NCBI GenBank assembly: GCA_944326135.1
Contig: CALVCU010000004.1
Location: forward strand, 1 to 64,000
Direction: 5' to 3'
From: an uncultured Ligilactobacillus sp.
GTDB taxonomy: Bacteria; Bacillota; Bacilli; Lactobacillales; Lactobacillaceae
DNA: 64,000 nucleotides
In this document: positions 25,816-34,671 of the stretch, one piece after another
How positions within the stretch are numbered: the stretch's first letter is position 1
Layout: each line of letters begins with the position of its first letter
The notes under the pieces: model-generated
Told to the model about the DNA's origin: nothing
Database searches by the model: none
The model's input: only the letters and a program-made list of their open reading frames with translations
Translations under genes and position numbers: made by a program

Positions 25816-27021
25816 ATGTTAGGAGGATTTGAACTTTATTATCCTGTAATAATGTCGTTTGTTTGGATAATAGGGTCTATTTTTTTTAATATGTGTGAAA
25901 AACAATTTGTAAAAAAAAGAACACATAAAGTAAACGATGGTCCTTCTGTTGAAATTTTTATGTCATGTTATAACGAGGAAGAAATGCTTCCATCATCAAT
26001 TGAATCTTTAGAGAAAATTGAATATCAAAATTATAAGATTATATTGATTGATGATAAAAGTACGGATAATACTTTGAAGGTAATGAAAAAACTAGCAAAG
26101 AAATATCCTAATATTAAAATTAAAGCTCAAAAAGAGAACATGGGAAAAGCGATGGCTTTAAATTGTGCACTTAAGGAAAGTAAAGCTGATTACATTTTGT
26201 GTGTGGATGCAGATACTGAATTTGAAAAAGATTCTTTGAGCTATTTGGTTGCTTCAATTGATGCAGATGAAAAAATTGCTGCAGTTACTGGAAGACCAAT
26301 TGTAAAAAATACTAATACTTTAATTGGAAAGCTGCAATTTTTAGAATACATTATGAATATTGACATGATTAAAAGGGCACAATCTTTCTTCTTGGGACAT
26401 ATTTTAACTGTTTCCGGTGTATTGACGTTATTTAGACGCTCAGCTTTAATTGATGTGAATGGATGGAGTACTGAAGCGATGACTGAAGATATAGATGTAA
26501 CATGGAAACTATATGATAATGGTTATTATTGTACATATCAGCCACGTGCACTATGTAAAATTTATGTTCCTGGAACAATCAAAGGATTTGTACGACAAAG
26601 AGTTAGATGGGGCCGTGGCGGACTAGAAGTATTAAAAAAACATTTAAAAAAAATCATGTCATTATCATTTGGTCAAAAATTATTAGCAATAGATATGTGT
26701 TGCAGCTATTTATGGGTATTCGCTGTTTCATTTGCAATTGCCAAATTATTTTTTGAGTTTATTTATATGAAAAATTTACGAATAAACCTAGGAGCATTAG
26801 TGCTTTATTATGTTGTAACATTATTATTTTATTGGTATTCAAAATTTATCAATTTTAAAGTTGAATATATTAATTACAGGCATTATTGGCTGTATTTGCC
26901 TTTCTTTTTCTATGCATACTGGTTAAATAATATTGTAGTTGTATTTTCATCGTTTTATCATCTATTTGATGCAGTTAAATATGCTGCATGGGGTGCATCA
27001 GATAGGGGGAACAGTAAATGA
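25816..27021 (+). CDS. Poly-beta-1,6-N-acetylglucosamine synthase, IcaA/PgaC-like GT2
   Basis: A 401-residue membrane processive glycosyltransferase. One N-terminal helix (about 7-27) precedes the cytoplasmic GT2 domain with VEIFMSCYNEEEML, DDKSTDNT, CVDADTEFEKDSL (DxD), MTEDIDVTWKL (TED) and VRQRVRWGRGG (the QxxRW-like motif). C-terminal helices follow, about 290-395. These are the features of IcaA/PgaC, which polymerises UDP-GlcNAc into the biofilm polymer PNAG. The next two genes match IcaD and IcaB roles and overlap or abut. A different beta-linked polymer is possible. Confidence 0.87.
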   Translation: MLGGFELYYPVIMSFVWIIGSIFFNMCEKQFVKKRTHKVNDGPSVEIFMSCYNEEEMLPSSIESLEKIEYQNYKIILIDDKSTDNTLKVMKKLAKKYPNIKIKAQKENMGKAMALNCALKESKADYILCVDADTEFEKDSLSYLVASIDADEKIAAVTGRPIVKNTNTLIGKLQFLEYIMNIDMIKRAQSFFLGHILTVSGVLTLFRRSALIDVNGWSTEAMTEDIDVTWKLYDNGYYCTYQPRALCKIYVPGTIKGFVRQRVRWGRGGLEVLKKHLKKIMSLSFGQKLLAIDMCCSYLWVFAVSFAIAKLFFEFIYMKNLRINLGALVLYYVVTLLFYWYSKFINFKVEYINYRHYWLYLPFFFYAYWLNNIVVVFSSFYHLFDAVKYAAWGASDRGNSK

Positions 27022-27329
27022 AAACATTAAAAAAATGGTTTAGTTTCTTATGGTTAATTTTGGGAAATATTATACAAGTTTTTATTGTTTTGGTTTTTGT
27101 AGATTTTTTATGTAGAAAGTTTAATGAATGGCTAGTCGATTTTTATGTTTTGACAAATTGTAATTATAATTCATTTTATGATATGTTCCTGCTTCTCATC
27201 ATTTCGCTTGTAACAGTATTATTTATTGCACTATCCAGATATATTTGGTTTATAAAACGTTACTTAAAGCGAATTTCAAATCAACGAGGAGAACGAGGAG
27301 TAAGAAAAAATCATGTTACAAAAAATTAA
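27018..27329 (+). CDS. Small two-helix membrane protein, IcaD/PgaD-like partner
   Basis: A 103-residue protein with two predicted membrane helices (about 9-29 and 55-75) and a basic C-terminal tail. Sequence resemblance to IcaD is not strong enough to stand alone; the assignment comes from size, topology and position between a synthase and a deacetylase, exactly where IcaD/PgaD lies. Its ATG overlaps the synthase stop (ATGA at 27018-27021) and its end overlaps the next gene by 17 bases, so all three are translationally coupled. Confidence 0.65.
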   Translation: MKTLKKWFSFLWLILGNIIQVFIVLVFVDFLCRKFNEWLVDFYVLTNCNYNSFYDMFLLLIISLVTVLFIALSRYIWFIKRYLKRISNQRGERGVRKNHVTKN

Positions 27330-28230
27330 ATATATTTTTGAACGTTACTGGCATTTAATTTTTATTTTGTTTTGTTTAATAATTATTATTTGTACTGGAG
27401 TTTCTGAATATAACTCACATGTAAATTATGAGCAAGCTCAAAAAGAGATAAGTAGTGGGAATTTAACTAAGAGAGAACTTCATAAAAATGGTATTTTAGT
27501 TTTATGTTATCATCGTGTTTCGCAATCAAATAAAAATTTTTCAACGCGGTTAGCACTTGATTTATCTAATAATGAACAGTTGCATGAATATACAGTGACA
27601 AAAAATCAGTTAAAAAATCAAATAAAGTTTTTCCAAAAAAACCATGTAAGAATTATTTCTATTCAAAAAGCCATACAGTTAATTAAAAGTAATAAAAAAT
27701 TAACGCATAAGTATGTGGTTTTTACGTTTGATGATGTTGATCGTACAATTCTTGACAATGTAGATCCTTTATTTAAAGAAATGGGAGACTTGCCCTATAC
27801 AGTTTTTATTGTTACAGGTAACACAGGAAGATATGATAACGGAACGGAATTAGCAACTTGGAAAGAATTAAAAAAAATTATTCATAACTCTAATGTAACT
27901 TTAGGTGTTCATACAAATAATATGCATTATTTATCTAACAATAAACCAGTTTTATTATATAAGAAAAATTATAATAAATTTGTCAGAGATTATAAAAAAT
28001 CTGAAAAAGTAATTAAAAAGCATACGGGTAAAACTAGTCCTTATTTTGCATATCCATATGGAGCAGGAACACCTCGAGAACAAAGATATCTAGCAAAACA
28101 TGGGATGTATACTTTTTCGTTACAGAATGGCATCATTGTTAGTGGACAAGATCTTTCTCAACCATTACCAAGAACAATGATTGACCCAAAGTCTTGGAAA
28201 AATGTTGTAGTTAAATGGGTAAAATATTAA
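27313..28230 (+). CDS. Polysaccharide deacetylase, IcaB/PgaB-like, membrane anchored
   Basis: A 305-residue protein with one N-terminal helix (about 13-30) that places the catalytic domain outside the cell. The deacetylase domain shows VLCYHRV, FTFDDVDR (the Asp pair), LGVHTNNMHYL (two metal-binding His), YFAYPYGAG and a late LPRTMIDP. This is the order seen in IcaB, which partially de-N-acetylates PNAG. There is no C-terminal hydrolase domain like that of E. coli PgaB. No terminator hairpin stands out before dsdA. Confidence 0.87.
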   Translation: MLQKIKYIFERYWHLIFILFCLIIIICTGVSEYNSHVNYEQAQKEISSGNLTKRELHKNGILVLCYHRVSQSNKNFSTRLALDLSNNEQLHEYTVTKNQLKNQIKFFQKNHVRIISIQKAIQLIKSNKKLTHKYVVFTFDDVDRTILDNVDPLFKEMGDLPYTVFIVTGNTGRYDNGTELATWKELKKIIHNSNVTLGVHTNNMHYLSNNKPVLLYKKNYNKFVRDYKKSEKVIKKHTGKTSPYFAYPYGAGTPREQRYLAKHGMYTFSLQNGIIVSGQDLSQPLPRTMIDPKSWKNVVVKWVKY

Positions 28231-28353
28231 AGTTATTGAGTAAATATTATCTATTATTTCATTAAAATTATAAGGCTAATTTTTTGTGTTTATGTTATTA
28301 TAATTTAGGAATGTAAAAACAATTTAGTTAACTGATGTGGAAAGGTGAAATTA

Positions 28354-29682
28354 ATGAAAATCGATATTGATAAGTATATTGCGCAACAACCAGCATTAGC
28401 TAATATTAAGGAACAAAAGCCAACTTTTTGGCCAAATCCAGATAGAGTTCCTGAAAATGAAATTTGGGATCATGAAGAGTTCGGATTAAAAGATATTGAA
28501 GCAGCAGAAGCTGATTTAGAACGTTATGCTCCTTTGATTGCTAAGATATTTCCTGAAACAGCTTCAACAGATGGAATTATTGAATCAAAATTGGAAAAAT
28601 TAGATAAAATGCAAGAATTAATCGAAAAAAATCATGAATTCCATGGTGAGTTATTTATGAAGATGGATTCAGACCTTCCAGTTGCTGGTTCTATTAAAGC
28701 TCGTGGAGGAATCTATGAAGTATTAAAACATGCAGAAGATATTGCATTAGAAACAGGATTGTTGAAATCAAAAGAAGATGATTATACTAAGTTAGCAACT
28801 AAAGAAGCTAAAGAATTATTTTCACAATATAAAGTACAAGTTGGATCAACTGGAAACTTAGGTATTTCAATTGGAATTACAGCTGCTGCATTAGGTTTTG
28901 AAGCAATCGTTCATATGAGTTATGATGCAAAAGAATGGAAAAAAGAATTGCTTCGTAAAAAAGGTGCTGAAGTAAAAGAATACGATACAAACTTCAATAT
29001 TGCATTGAAAAAAGGAAGAGCAGAGTCTGATGCTGATCCTAAGAGTTATTTTGTTGATGATGTTAAATCAACAACTCTATTCTTAGGCTATGCAACATCT
29101 GCAATTCGTGTAAAGAAACAATTTGAAAATCGCGGGATAACAATTGATAAAGATCATCCAATTTTTGTTTATAGCCCAGCAGGAGTTGGTGGCTCATCTG
29201 GTGGAACTGCATTTGGTATGAAAGCAGTATTTGGAGAAGCAGCACATGTATTTTTAATTCAACCAACTCATTGTCCAAGTATCCCATTAGGAATGGTTAC
29301 AGGAATGAATAATGATGTTTCTGTGCAGGATATTGGGATTGATGGTAAGACAGAAGCTGATGGTTTAGCTTGTCCAAGTCCATCTGTATTTTCAGGTGAT
29401 TATATGAAACCAATGTTAGATGGTATGTTTACAGTAGATGATGCAGATTTATTTAATTATTTACGTGATTTACATTCTTCTGAAGGATTTACAATTGAAC
29501 CTTCATCATGCGCTAGTTTTGAAGGCCCAATTAAATTATTTGAAGATCCATTTGCTAAAGAATATATGAAAGAAAATAATTTAGATAAAATTCAAGACAA
29601 TATTATTCATCTAACATGGGCTACAGGTGGTAGTATGGTGCCTGAAGAAATTAATGAACAAAATTTAAAAACATTCCTTTAA
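28354..29682 (+). CDS. dsdA: D-serine dehydratase
   Basis: PLP-dependent enzyme that converts D-serine to pyruvate and ammonia. It has 442 residues. PLP lysine lies in GSIKARGG; phosphate-binding loop is VGSTGNLGISIG; further family blocks are YSPAGVGGSSGGTAFG and ATGGSMVP at the end. I take the ATG at 28354 behind GGAAAGGTG; a GTG at 28345 lies within that site. Standing alone between the ica-like and arc operons, it probably has its own promoter (TATAAT at 28299, weak -35). Confidence 0.94.
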   Translation: MKIDIDKYIAQQPALANIKEQKPTFWPNPDRVPENEIWDHEEFGLKDIEAAEADLERYAPLIAKIFPETASTDGIIESKLEKLDKMQELIEKNHEFHGELFMKMDSDLPVAGSIKARGGIYEVLKHAEDIALETGLLKSKEDDYTKLATKEAKELFSQYKVQVGSTGNLGISIGITAAALGFEAIVHMSYDAKEWKKELLRKKGAEVKEYDTNFNIALKKGRAESDADPKSYFVDDVKSTTLFLGYATSAIRVKKQFENRGITIDKDHPIFVYSPAGVGGSSGGTAFGMKAVFGEAAHVFLIQPTHCPSIPLGMVTGMNNDVSVQDIGIDGKTEADGLACPSPSVFSGDYMKPMLDGMFTVDDADLFNYLRDLHSSEGFTIEPSSCASFEGPIKLFEDPFAKEYMKENNLDKIQDNIIHLTWATGGSMVPEEINEQNLKTFL

Positions 29683-29689
29683 TTCATAA

Positions 29690-29720
29690 TAAAAAAGAGA
29701 CCAATTGGTCTCTTTTTTTT
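29690..29720 (+). terminator. Hairpin terminator after dsdA
   Basis: AAAAAAGAGACCAATTGGTCTCTTTTTT forms a stem with nearly no loop, ending in eight T. Confidence 0.85.
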
Positions 29721-29751
29721 ATTTAAAAACAAGCAAAAAATCTTTGCATTT

Positions 29752-29783
29752 CTTAAAAATATTGGTGTATCAATATTTTTAAG
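29752..29783. promoter_or_regulatory. Perfect 13-bp inverted repeat upstream of arcA
   Basis: CTTAAAAATATTG (29752-29764), spacer GTGTAT, CAATATTTTTAAG (29771-29783). It lies about 50 bases upstream of the arc -35 box and is not followed by a T-run that would mark it as a terminator for dsdA, which already has one. It may be an operator for an arginine or energy-status regulator; the binder is unknown. Confidence 0.5.
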
Positions 29784-29834
29784 AATAAAAAAGTACATTA
29801 ATGCTATTTTATATTGAATTATTGATGTAATTTG

Positions 29835-29863
29835 TTGCAACCGATTACAACGGGTGTTATAAA
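29835..29863 (+). promoter_or_regulatory. arc promoter with overlapping cre site
   Basis: -35 TTGCAA (29835-29840), 17-base spacer, -10 TATAAA (29858-29863). TTGCAACCGATTACA (29835-29849) fits the CcpA-binding consensus WTGNAANCGNWNNCW at every position and covers the -35 box, which predicts repression of arginine catabolism when a preferred sugar is present. Confidence 0.75.
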
Positions 29864-29901
29864 TATGGGTGTAAGGGATAATAAAAATAGGAGATGATTT
29901 T

Positions 29902-31140
29902 ATGACAAGTCCAATTCATATTACATCTGAAATTGGGAAGCTTAAATCAGTGATTTTAAAACGACCTGGACATGAAGTTGAAAATATCACTCCAGATACA
30001 ATGAAGAGATTGCTTTTCGATGATATTCCATATTTGCCAATCGCTCAAGAAGAGCATGATTATTTTGCAGATACTTTACGTGAAAATAATATTGAAGTTC
30101 TTTATCTTGAGAAACTGGCAGCTGAAGCAATTGAAAATCCTGAAGTTAAAGAAAAATTTCTTGAACAAATGATTTCTGAATCAGGATATCTCAGTGGGCC
30201 AATACATGATGCATTAAAAGAATATCTACTTTCATTTAATACATTAGAAATGGTTGAAAAGATTATGGCAGGGGTTCGTAAAAATGAAATTAACCTTACA
30301 TATCGAAGTCTTCAAGAAATGGCAGAAGATTCGAATTATCCATTTTATATGGATCCAATGCCTAATTTATATTTTACACGAGATCCAGCAGCTTCTATTG
30401 GGGATGGATTATCAATAAATAAGATGACATTTAAAGCACGTCAACGTGAATCAATGTTTATGCAATATATTATTAACTATCATCCTCGTTTTGCTAATAA
30501 AGGATTACATGTATGGCGTAGTCGTAACCATCAATCACATATTGAAGGTGGAGATGAATTAGTTCTTAGCAATCATGTGTTTGCTATTGGAATTTCACAA
30601 CGAACAACAGCAAACGCCATTGAAGATATTGCAAAACATTTATTTGAAGGAAATAAGTCTGATTTCGATACCGTGATTGCAATAAAAATTCCTCATAATC
30701 ATGCAATGATGCATTTGGATACTGTTTTAACAATGATAGATTATGATAAGTTTACAGTTCATCCAGCAATTTTGACAAAAGGTGAAAAAGTTGATACATA
30801 TACTATTCACCCTGGAAAAGAAAATGGTGAATTAGAAATTATTTATGATAATGACTTAAAGAAAGTATTAAAGAATGCATTAGGATTAGATGATTTAGAT
30901 CTTATTCCAACTGGTAATGGAGATCCTGTCATTGCAGCAAGAGAACAATGGAATGATGGTTCTAATACACTAGCAATTGCTCCAGGTGAAGTAGTCACAT
31001 ACGATCGTAATTATGTATCAAATGAATTATTACGTAAGCATGGAATTTTAGTTCACGAGGTGCGTTCAAGTGAATTAGCACGCGGTCGTGGTGGTCCACG
31101 TTGTATGTCAATGCCAATTGTTCGTGAAGATTTAAAATAA
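29902..31140 (+). CDS. arcA: Arginine deiminase
   Basis: First step of the ADI pathway: arginine to citrulline plus ammonia. It has 412 residues. Active-site motifs are [21 protein letters not shown], the catalytic His in [10 protein letters not shown], and the nucleophilic Cys in [10 protein letters not shown] near the C-terminus. Strong GGAGATG ribosome site. It leads arcA-arcB-arcC and two transporter genes. Confidence 0.98.
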   Translation: MTSPIHITSEIGKLKSVILKRPGHEVENITPDTMKRLLFDDIPYLPIAQEEHDYFADTLRENNIEVLYLEKLAAEAIENPEVKEKFLEQMISESGYLSGPIHDALKEYLLSFNTLEMVEKIMAGVRKNEINLTYRSLQEMAEDSNYPFYMDPMPNLYFTRDPAASIGDGLSINKMTFKARQRESMFMQYIINYHPRFANKGLHVWRSRNHQSHIEGGDELVLSNHVFAIGISQRTTANAIEDIAKHLFEGNKSDFDTVIAIKIPHNHAMMHLDTVLTMIDYDKFTVHPAILTKGEKVDTYTIHPGKENGELEIIYDNDLKKVLKNALGLDDLDLIPTGNGDPVIAAREQWNDGSNTLAIAPGEVVTYDRNYVSNELLRKHGILVHEVRSSELARGRGGPRCMSMPIVREDLK

Positions 31141-31167
31141 TAAGGATTTGAAAGGGAGAAATTTAAA

Positions 31168-32205
31168 ATGAGTAAATTTACAAATGTATTTCAAGGACGT
31201 AGTTTTTTAGCATGTAAAGATTTTACACCAGATGAAATTAATTATTTGATTGATTTTTCATTACATTTGAAGGATTTAAAGGAAAGAAATATTCCTCATC
31301 ACTATTTGGAAGGTAAAAATATTGCACTATTATTTGAAAAGACTTCAACAAGAACTCGTTCATCATTCGTTGTTGCAGCACATGATTTAGGAGCAAATGC
31401 TGAATTTATGGGTAAAAATGATTTACAACTTGGTAAAAAGGAATCTATTGAAGATACAGGAAAAGTTTTAGGTAGTATGTTTGATGGAATTGAATACCGT
31501 GGATTTGCTCAAAAGAATGTTGAAGAATTAGCAAAATATTCTGGTGTTCCTGTATGGAATGGTTTAACAGATGAATGGCATCCAACACAAATGATTGCTG
31601 ATTTTATGACAATTAAAGAAAAATTTGGTCATATTAAAGGCTTAACATTAACATTTGTTGGTGATGGCCGTAATAATATGGCAAATAGTTTATTAGTTAC
31701 TGGCTTAATGTTAGGTGTTAATGTAAGAATTTTAGCACCAAAAGAATTACATCCTGCACAAGAAATTCTTGATATTGCTGATAAGTTTGCTAAGGAATCA
31801 GGTGCTAAATATATTATTACAGATGACATTGATGAAGCTGTAAAAGGAACAAATGTAATTTATACAGATGTATGGGTATCAATGGGTGAAAACGATTGGG
31901 AAGAACGTGTTAAATTATTGAAACCATATCAAGTTAATATGGACATGTTTAAGAAGAGTGGTACACCTGATGACCAAATTATATTTATGCATTGTTTACC
32001 AGCATTTCATAATACAAATACAGAATATGGTAAAGAAATTCATGAAAAATATGGCTTGTCATGTATGGAAGTAACTGATGAAGTCTTTAATTCTAAATAT
32101 GCTTGGCAATTTACAGAAGCAGAAAATCGGATGCACTCAATTAAGGCTATTATGGCCGCAACATTAGGAAACTTATATATTCCAACCGTAAAAATTAACA
32201 AATAA
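31168..32205 (+). CDS. arcB: Ornithine carbamoyltransferase, catabolic
   Basis: Phosphorolyses citrulline to ornithine and carbamoyl phosphate. It has 345 residues with carbamoyl-phosphate site [22 protein letters not shown], the central [12 protein letters not shown] and the ornithine-binding MHCLPAFHN. Its position between arcA and arcC marks it as the catabolic enzyme rather than the biosynthetic ArgF. Confidence 0.97.
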   Translation: MSKFTNVFQGRSFLACKDFTPDEINYLIDFSLHLKDLKERNIPHHYLEGKNIALLFEKTSTRTRSSFVVAAHDLGANAEFMGKNDLQLGKKESIEDTGKVLGSMFDGIEYRGFAQKNVEELAKYSGVPVWNGLTDEWHPTQMIADFMTIKEKFGHIKGLTLTFVGDGRNNMANSLLVTGLMLGVNVRILAPKELHPAQEILDIADKFAKESGAKYIITDDIDEAVKGTNVIYTDVWVSMGENDWEERVKLLKPYQVNMDMFKKSGTPDDQIIFMHCLPAFHNTNTEYGKEIHEKYGLSCMEVTDEVFNSKYAWQFTEAENRMHSIKAIMAATLGNLYIPTVKINK

Positions 32206-32232
32206 GGATTATAGTTTAAGGGGACGATTACA

Positions 32233-33174
32233 ATGAGTAAAAGAATTGTAGTTGCTCTAGGAGGAAACGCTATTGTCACTAAAGATGGTACTGCAGAATC
32301 ACAAATTCGTTCAATAAAGAAAACAATGGAAACCCTTGTAAAATTTATTGAAAATAAGGATCAAATTGTAATTACACATGGTAATGGGCCTCAAGTAGGT
32401 GACTTACTATTACAAGAAACGAATGGTAGTACAGTTGATAACCCTGCAATGCCATTAGACACAACTGTTGCAATGACACAAGGAAGCATTGGATATTGGA
32501 TGCAAAAGAGTATGGATGAAGTTATTAAAGAAAAGCATTTAAACTCAAAGATTGCAACATTAGTGACACAAGTCGAAGTTAATGCAAATGATATGGCTTT
32601 TGAAAATCCTAGCAAACCAATTGGACCTTTTTATTCAGAGAATGAAATTATTCAAAAGAAGAAAGAGCATCCAGAATATACTTTCAAAGAAGATGCTGGT
32701 CGAGGATATCGGAGAGTTGTTCCATCACCAAAACCAATGAATATTATTGAAGCACCAATTATAAATGATTTACTTTCAGAAAATGTAATTCCTATTGCAG
32801 TTGGTGGTGGCGGTGTGCCAGTTATTCGCGAAGATAATGACATTTTGAAAGGTGTAGAAGCTGTAATTGATAAGGACTTTAGTGCAGCAAAATTAGCTGA
32901 AAGCATTAATGCTGATGAACTAATTATTTTAACTGCTGTAGATAATGTATTTGTAAATTACAATACTCCAAAACAAAAAGCATTAACAAACGTTTCTGTT
33001 AAAGAATTAAAAGAGTATATTAAAGAAAATCAATTTGCAGCGGGTAGTATGCTACCAAAAGTTCAAGCCGTAATTAATTTTGTAGAGAAAACTGGTAAAA
33101 AAGCAGTAATTACATCACTTAATAATGTAGAAAAATTGATTACTGGCGGAGTAGGTACAGTTATTACTAAATAA
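32233..33174 (+). CDS. arcC: Carbamate kinase
   Basis: Converts carbamoyl phosphate and ADP to ATP, ammonia and CO2, giving the energy yield of the pathway. It has 313 residues: VVALGGNAI at the start, ITHGNGPQVGDLL, GRGYRRVVPSPKP, AVGGGGVPVI, VIDKDFSAAKLA and KVQAVINF. All are diagnostic. It is followed by an in-operon hairpin. Confidence 0.97.
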   Translation: MSKRIVVALGGNAIVTKDGTAESQIRSIKKTMETLVKFIENKDQIVITHGNGPQVGDLLLQETNGSTVDNPAMPLDTTVAMTQGSIGYWMQKSMDEVIKEKHLNSKIATLVTQVEVNANDMAFENPSKPIGPFYSENEIIQKKKEHPEYTFKEDAGRGYRRVVPSPKPMNIIEAPIINDLLSENVIPIAVGGGGVPVIREDNDILKGVEAVIDKDFSAAKLAESINADELIILTAVDNVFVNYNTPKQKALTNVSVKELKEYIKENQFAAGSMLPKVQAVINFVEKTGKKAVITSLNNVEKLITGGVGTVITK

Positions 33175-33179
33175 TTAAG

Positions 33180-33212
33180 AAAATCGTCAGTTTAAAAACT
33201 GGCGATTTTTTA
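33180..33212 (+). terminator. Hairpin terminator within the arc operon
   Basis: AAATCGTCAGTTT and AAACTGGCGATTT (one G-T pair) with a T-run stand between arcC and the first antiporter gene. It may reduce but not stop transcription into the transporter genes, since no clear new promoter is visible in the 50-base gap. Confidence 0.7.
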
Positions 33213-33226
33213 ATGAGGTGAAAGAA

Positions 33227-34651
33227 ATGGAAAACGAAAATAAGAATGGAATTAATACATTTGGATTAGCAGCATTAATTGTCAGTTCTGCCATTGGAAC
33301 TGGAATATTTGGATTACCATCACAATTAGCTCAGGTTACTGGTCCAGGACCTGCTTTGATTGCATGGTTAGTATGTGGAATTGGGGTATTAGCATTAGTT
33401 TTGTCGTTAAATAACTTAGCAAAAAAAAGACCAGATATTGAATCTGGATTATTTGGATATGCAAATGCAGCATGTGGTCCTTTAGGTGAGTTTATGAGTG
33501 GATGGACATACTGGATTTCTGCATGGATTGGAAATTTAGCATTCGCAACTTTTTTGATGTCAGCAATTGGAAACTTTATTGGTGTTTTTAAAGGTGGACA
33601 GAATTTGCCATCTATAATTGCTGCAATTGTATTCTTATGGGTATTAACTTTCTTTGTAAATAATGGCGTTGAAAGTGCTAATTTTGTAAATACAATTGTT
33701 ACGATCTGCAAAGTTATTCCATTATTCATGTTTATTATTTTGATTGCAATGTGTTTTAAATTTGGTGTATTTACACTTCATTTTTGGGAAAATTTTGCAA
33801 ATAATATCCAAGCAACTGGCGTAGATGGAACTATTTTTGGTCAAGTTAAAAACAGTCTAATGTCAATTATGTGGGTATTTATTGGAATTGAGGGTGCATC
33901 AGTTTTATCTAGTCGTGCAAAATCTCAAACAGCAGCTAGTCAAGCTACTATTATTGGATTTATTTCATTAGTTGTAATTTATGTATTTTCAACAATTCTA
34001 CCATATGGGGTTATGTCGCAACATGAATTAGCAACCGCTGCACAACCAGCAATGGGAAGTATTTTAAAGCTTGCCGTAGGTAAATGGGCAGCAACAGTAA
34101 TCAATATTGGAGTTATTATTTCAACAGTTGGATCATGGTTATCTTGGACAATGCTTCCAGCAGAAACTACACGATTAATGTCAAAAGATAAAACATTACC
34201 TGCATCATGGGGAAAATTGAATCATAAAAATGCTCCTCAAATTTCATTGATTATTACTGCAATTTTACAAACTATTTTCTTATTTTCAATGCTCTTTACT
34301 CAATCGGCATATAATTTTGCCTCAACCTTAGCTGCAGCAGCAATTTTAGTTTCATATATGCTTGTTGGTATTTATCAAATGAAATATTCATACCAACATC
34401 AGGAATGGGGTCAATTTATTATTGGCATAATTTGTGCTGGTTTTGAATTATGTGCTGCTATTCTTTCAGGTTGGCAAGATTTACTTTTGCTTACAGTTTC
34501 ATTTTTACCAGGATTTATTTTATACTATAAAGCTGCTAAAGAAGATAATAGGGAAGTTACAAAACGTGAAAAATTTGTTATTTTGATTACAAGTATTTTA
34601 GCAGTAATAGCAATTATATTTGTATTTACAGGTCAAATAAAGATTGGTTAA
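33227..34651 (+). CDS. arcD: Arginine/ornithine antiporter, APC family
   Basis: Exchanges external arginine for internal ornithine without energy cost. It has 474 residues and 12-13 predicted helices. The glycine-rich first helix IVSSAIGTGIFGLPS is typical of the basic amino acid/polyamine antiporter branch. Start at ATG 33227 behind GAGGTG. Location directly after arcC supports the role. A close but distinct paralogue follows. Confidence 0.88.
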   Translation: MENENKNGINTFGLAALIVSSAIGTGIFGLPSQLAQVTGPGPALIAWLVCGIGVLALVLSLNNLAKKRPDIESGLFGYANAACGPLGEFMSGWTYWISAWIGNLAFATFLMSAIGNFIGVFKGGQNLPSIIAAIVFLWVLTFFVNNGVESANFVNTIVTICKVIPLFMFIILIAMCFKFGVFTLHFWENFANNIQATGVDGTIFGQVKNSLMSIMWVFIGIEGASVLSSRAKSQTAASQATIIGFISLVVIYVFSTILPYGVMSQHELATAAQPAMGSILKLAVGKWAATVINIGVIISTVGSWLSWTMLPAETTRLMSKDKTLPASWGKLNHKNAPQISLIITAILQTIFLFSMLFTQSAYNFASTLAAAAILVSYMLVGIYQMKYSYQHQEWGQFIIGIICAGFELCAAILSGWQDLLLLTVSFLPGFILYYKAAKEDNREVTKREKFVILITSILAVIAIIFVFTGQIKIG

Positions 34652-34671
34652 TTAAGAAAGAAGTTAATTTT

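Noticed and set aside
28284-28304. dsdA promoter with TTGTGT and TATAAT
   Set aside because: The spacer is only nine bases, so the two boxes cannot work together; TATAAT alone remains possible.
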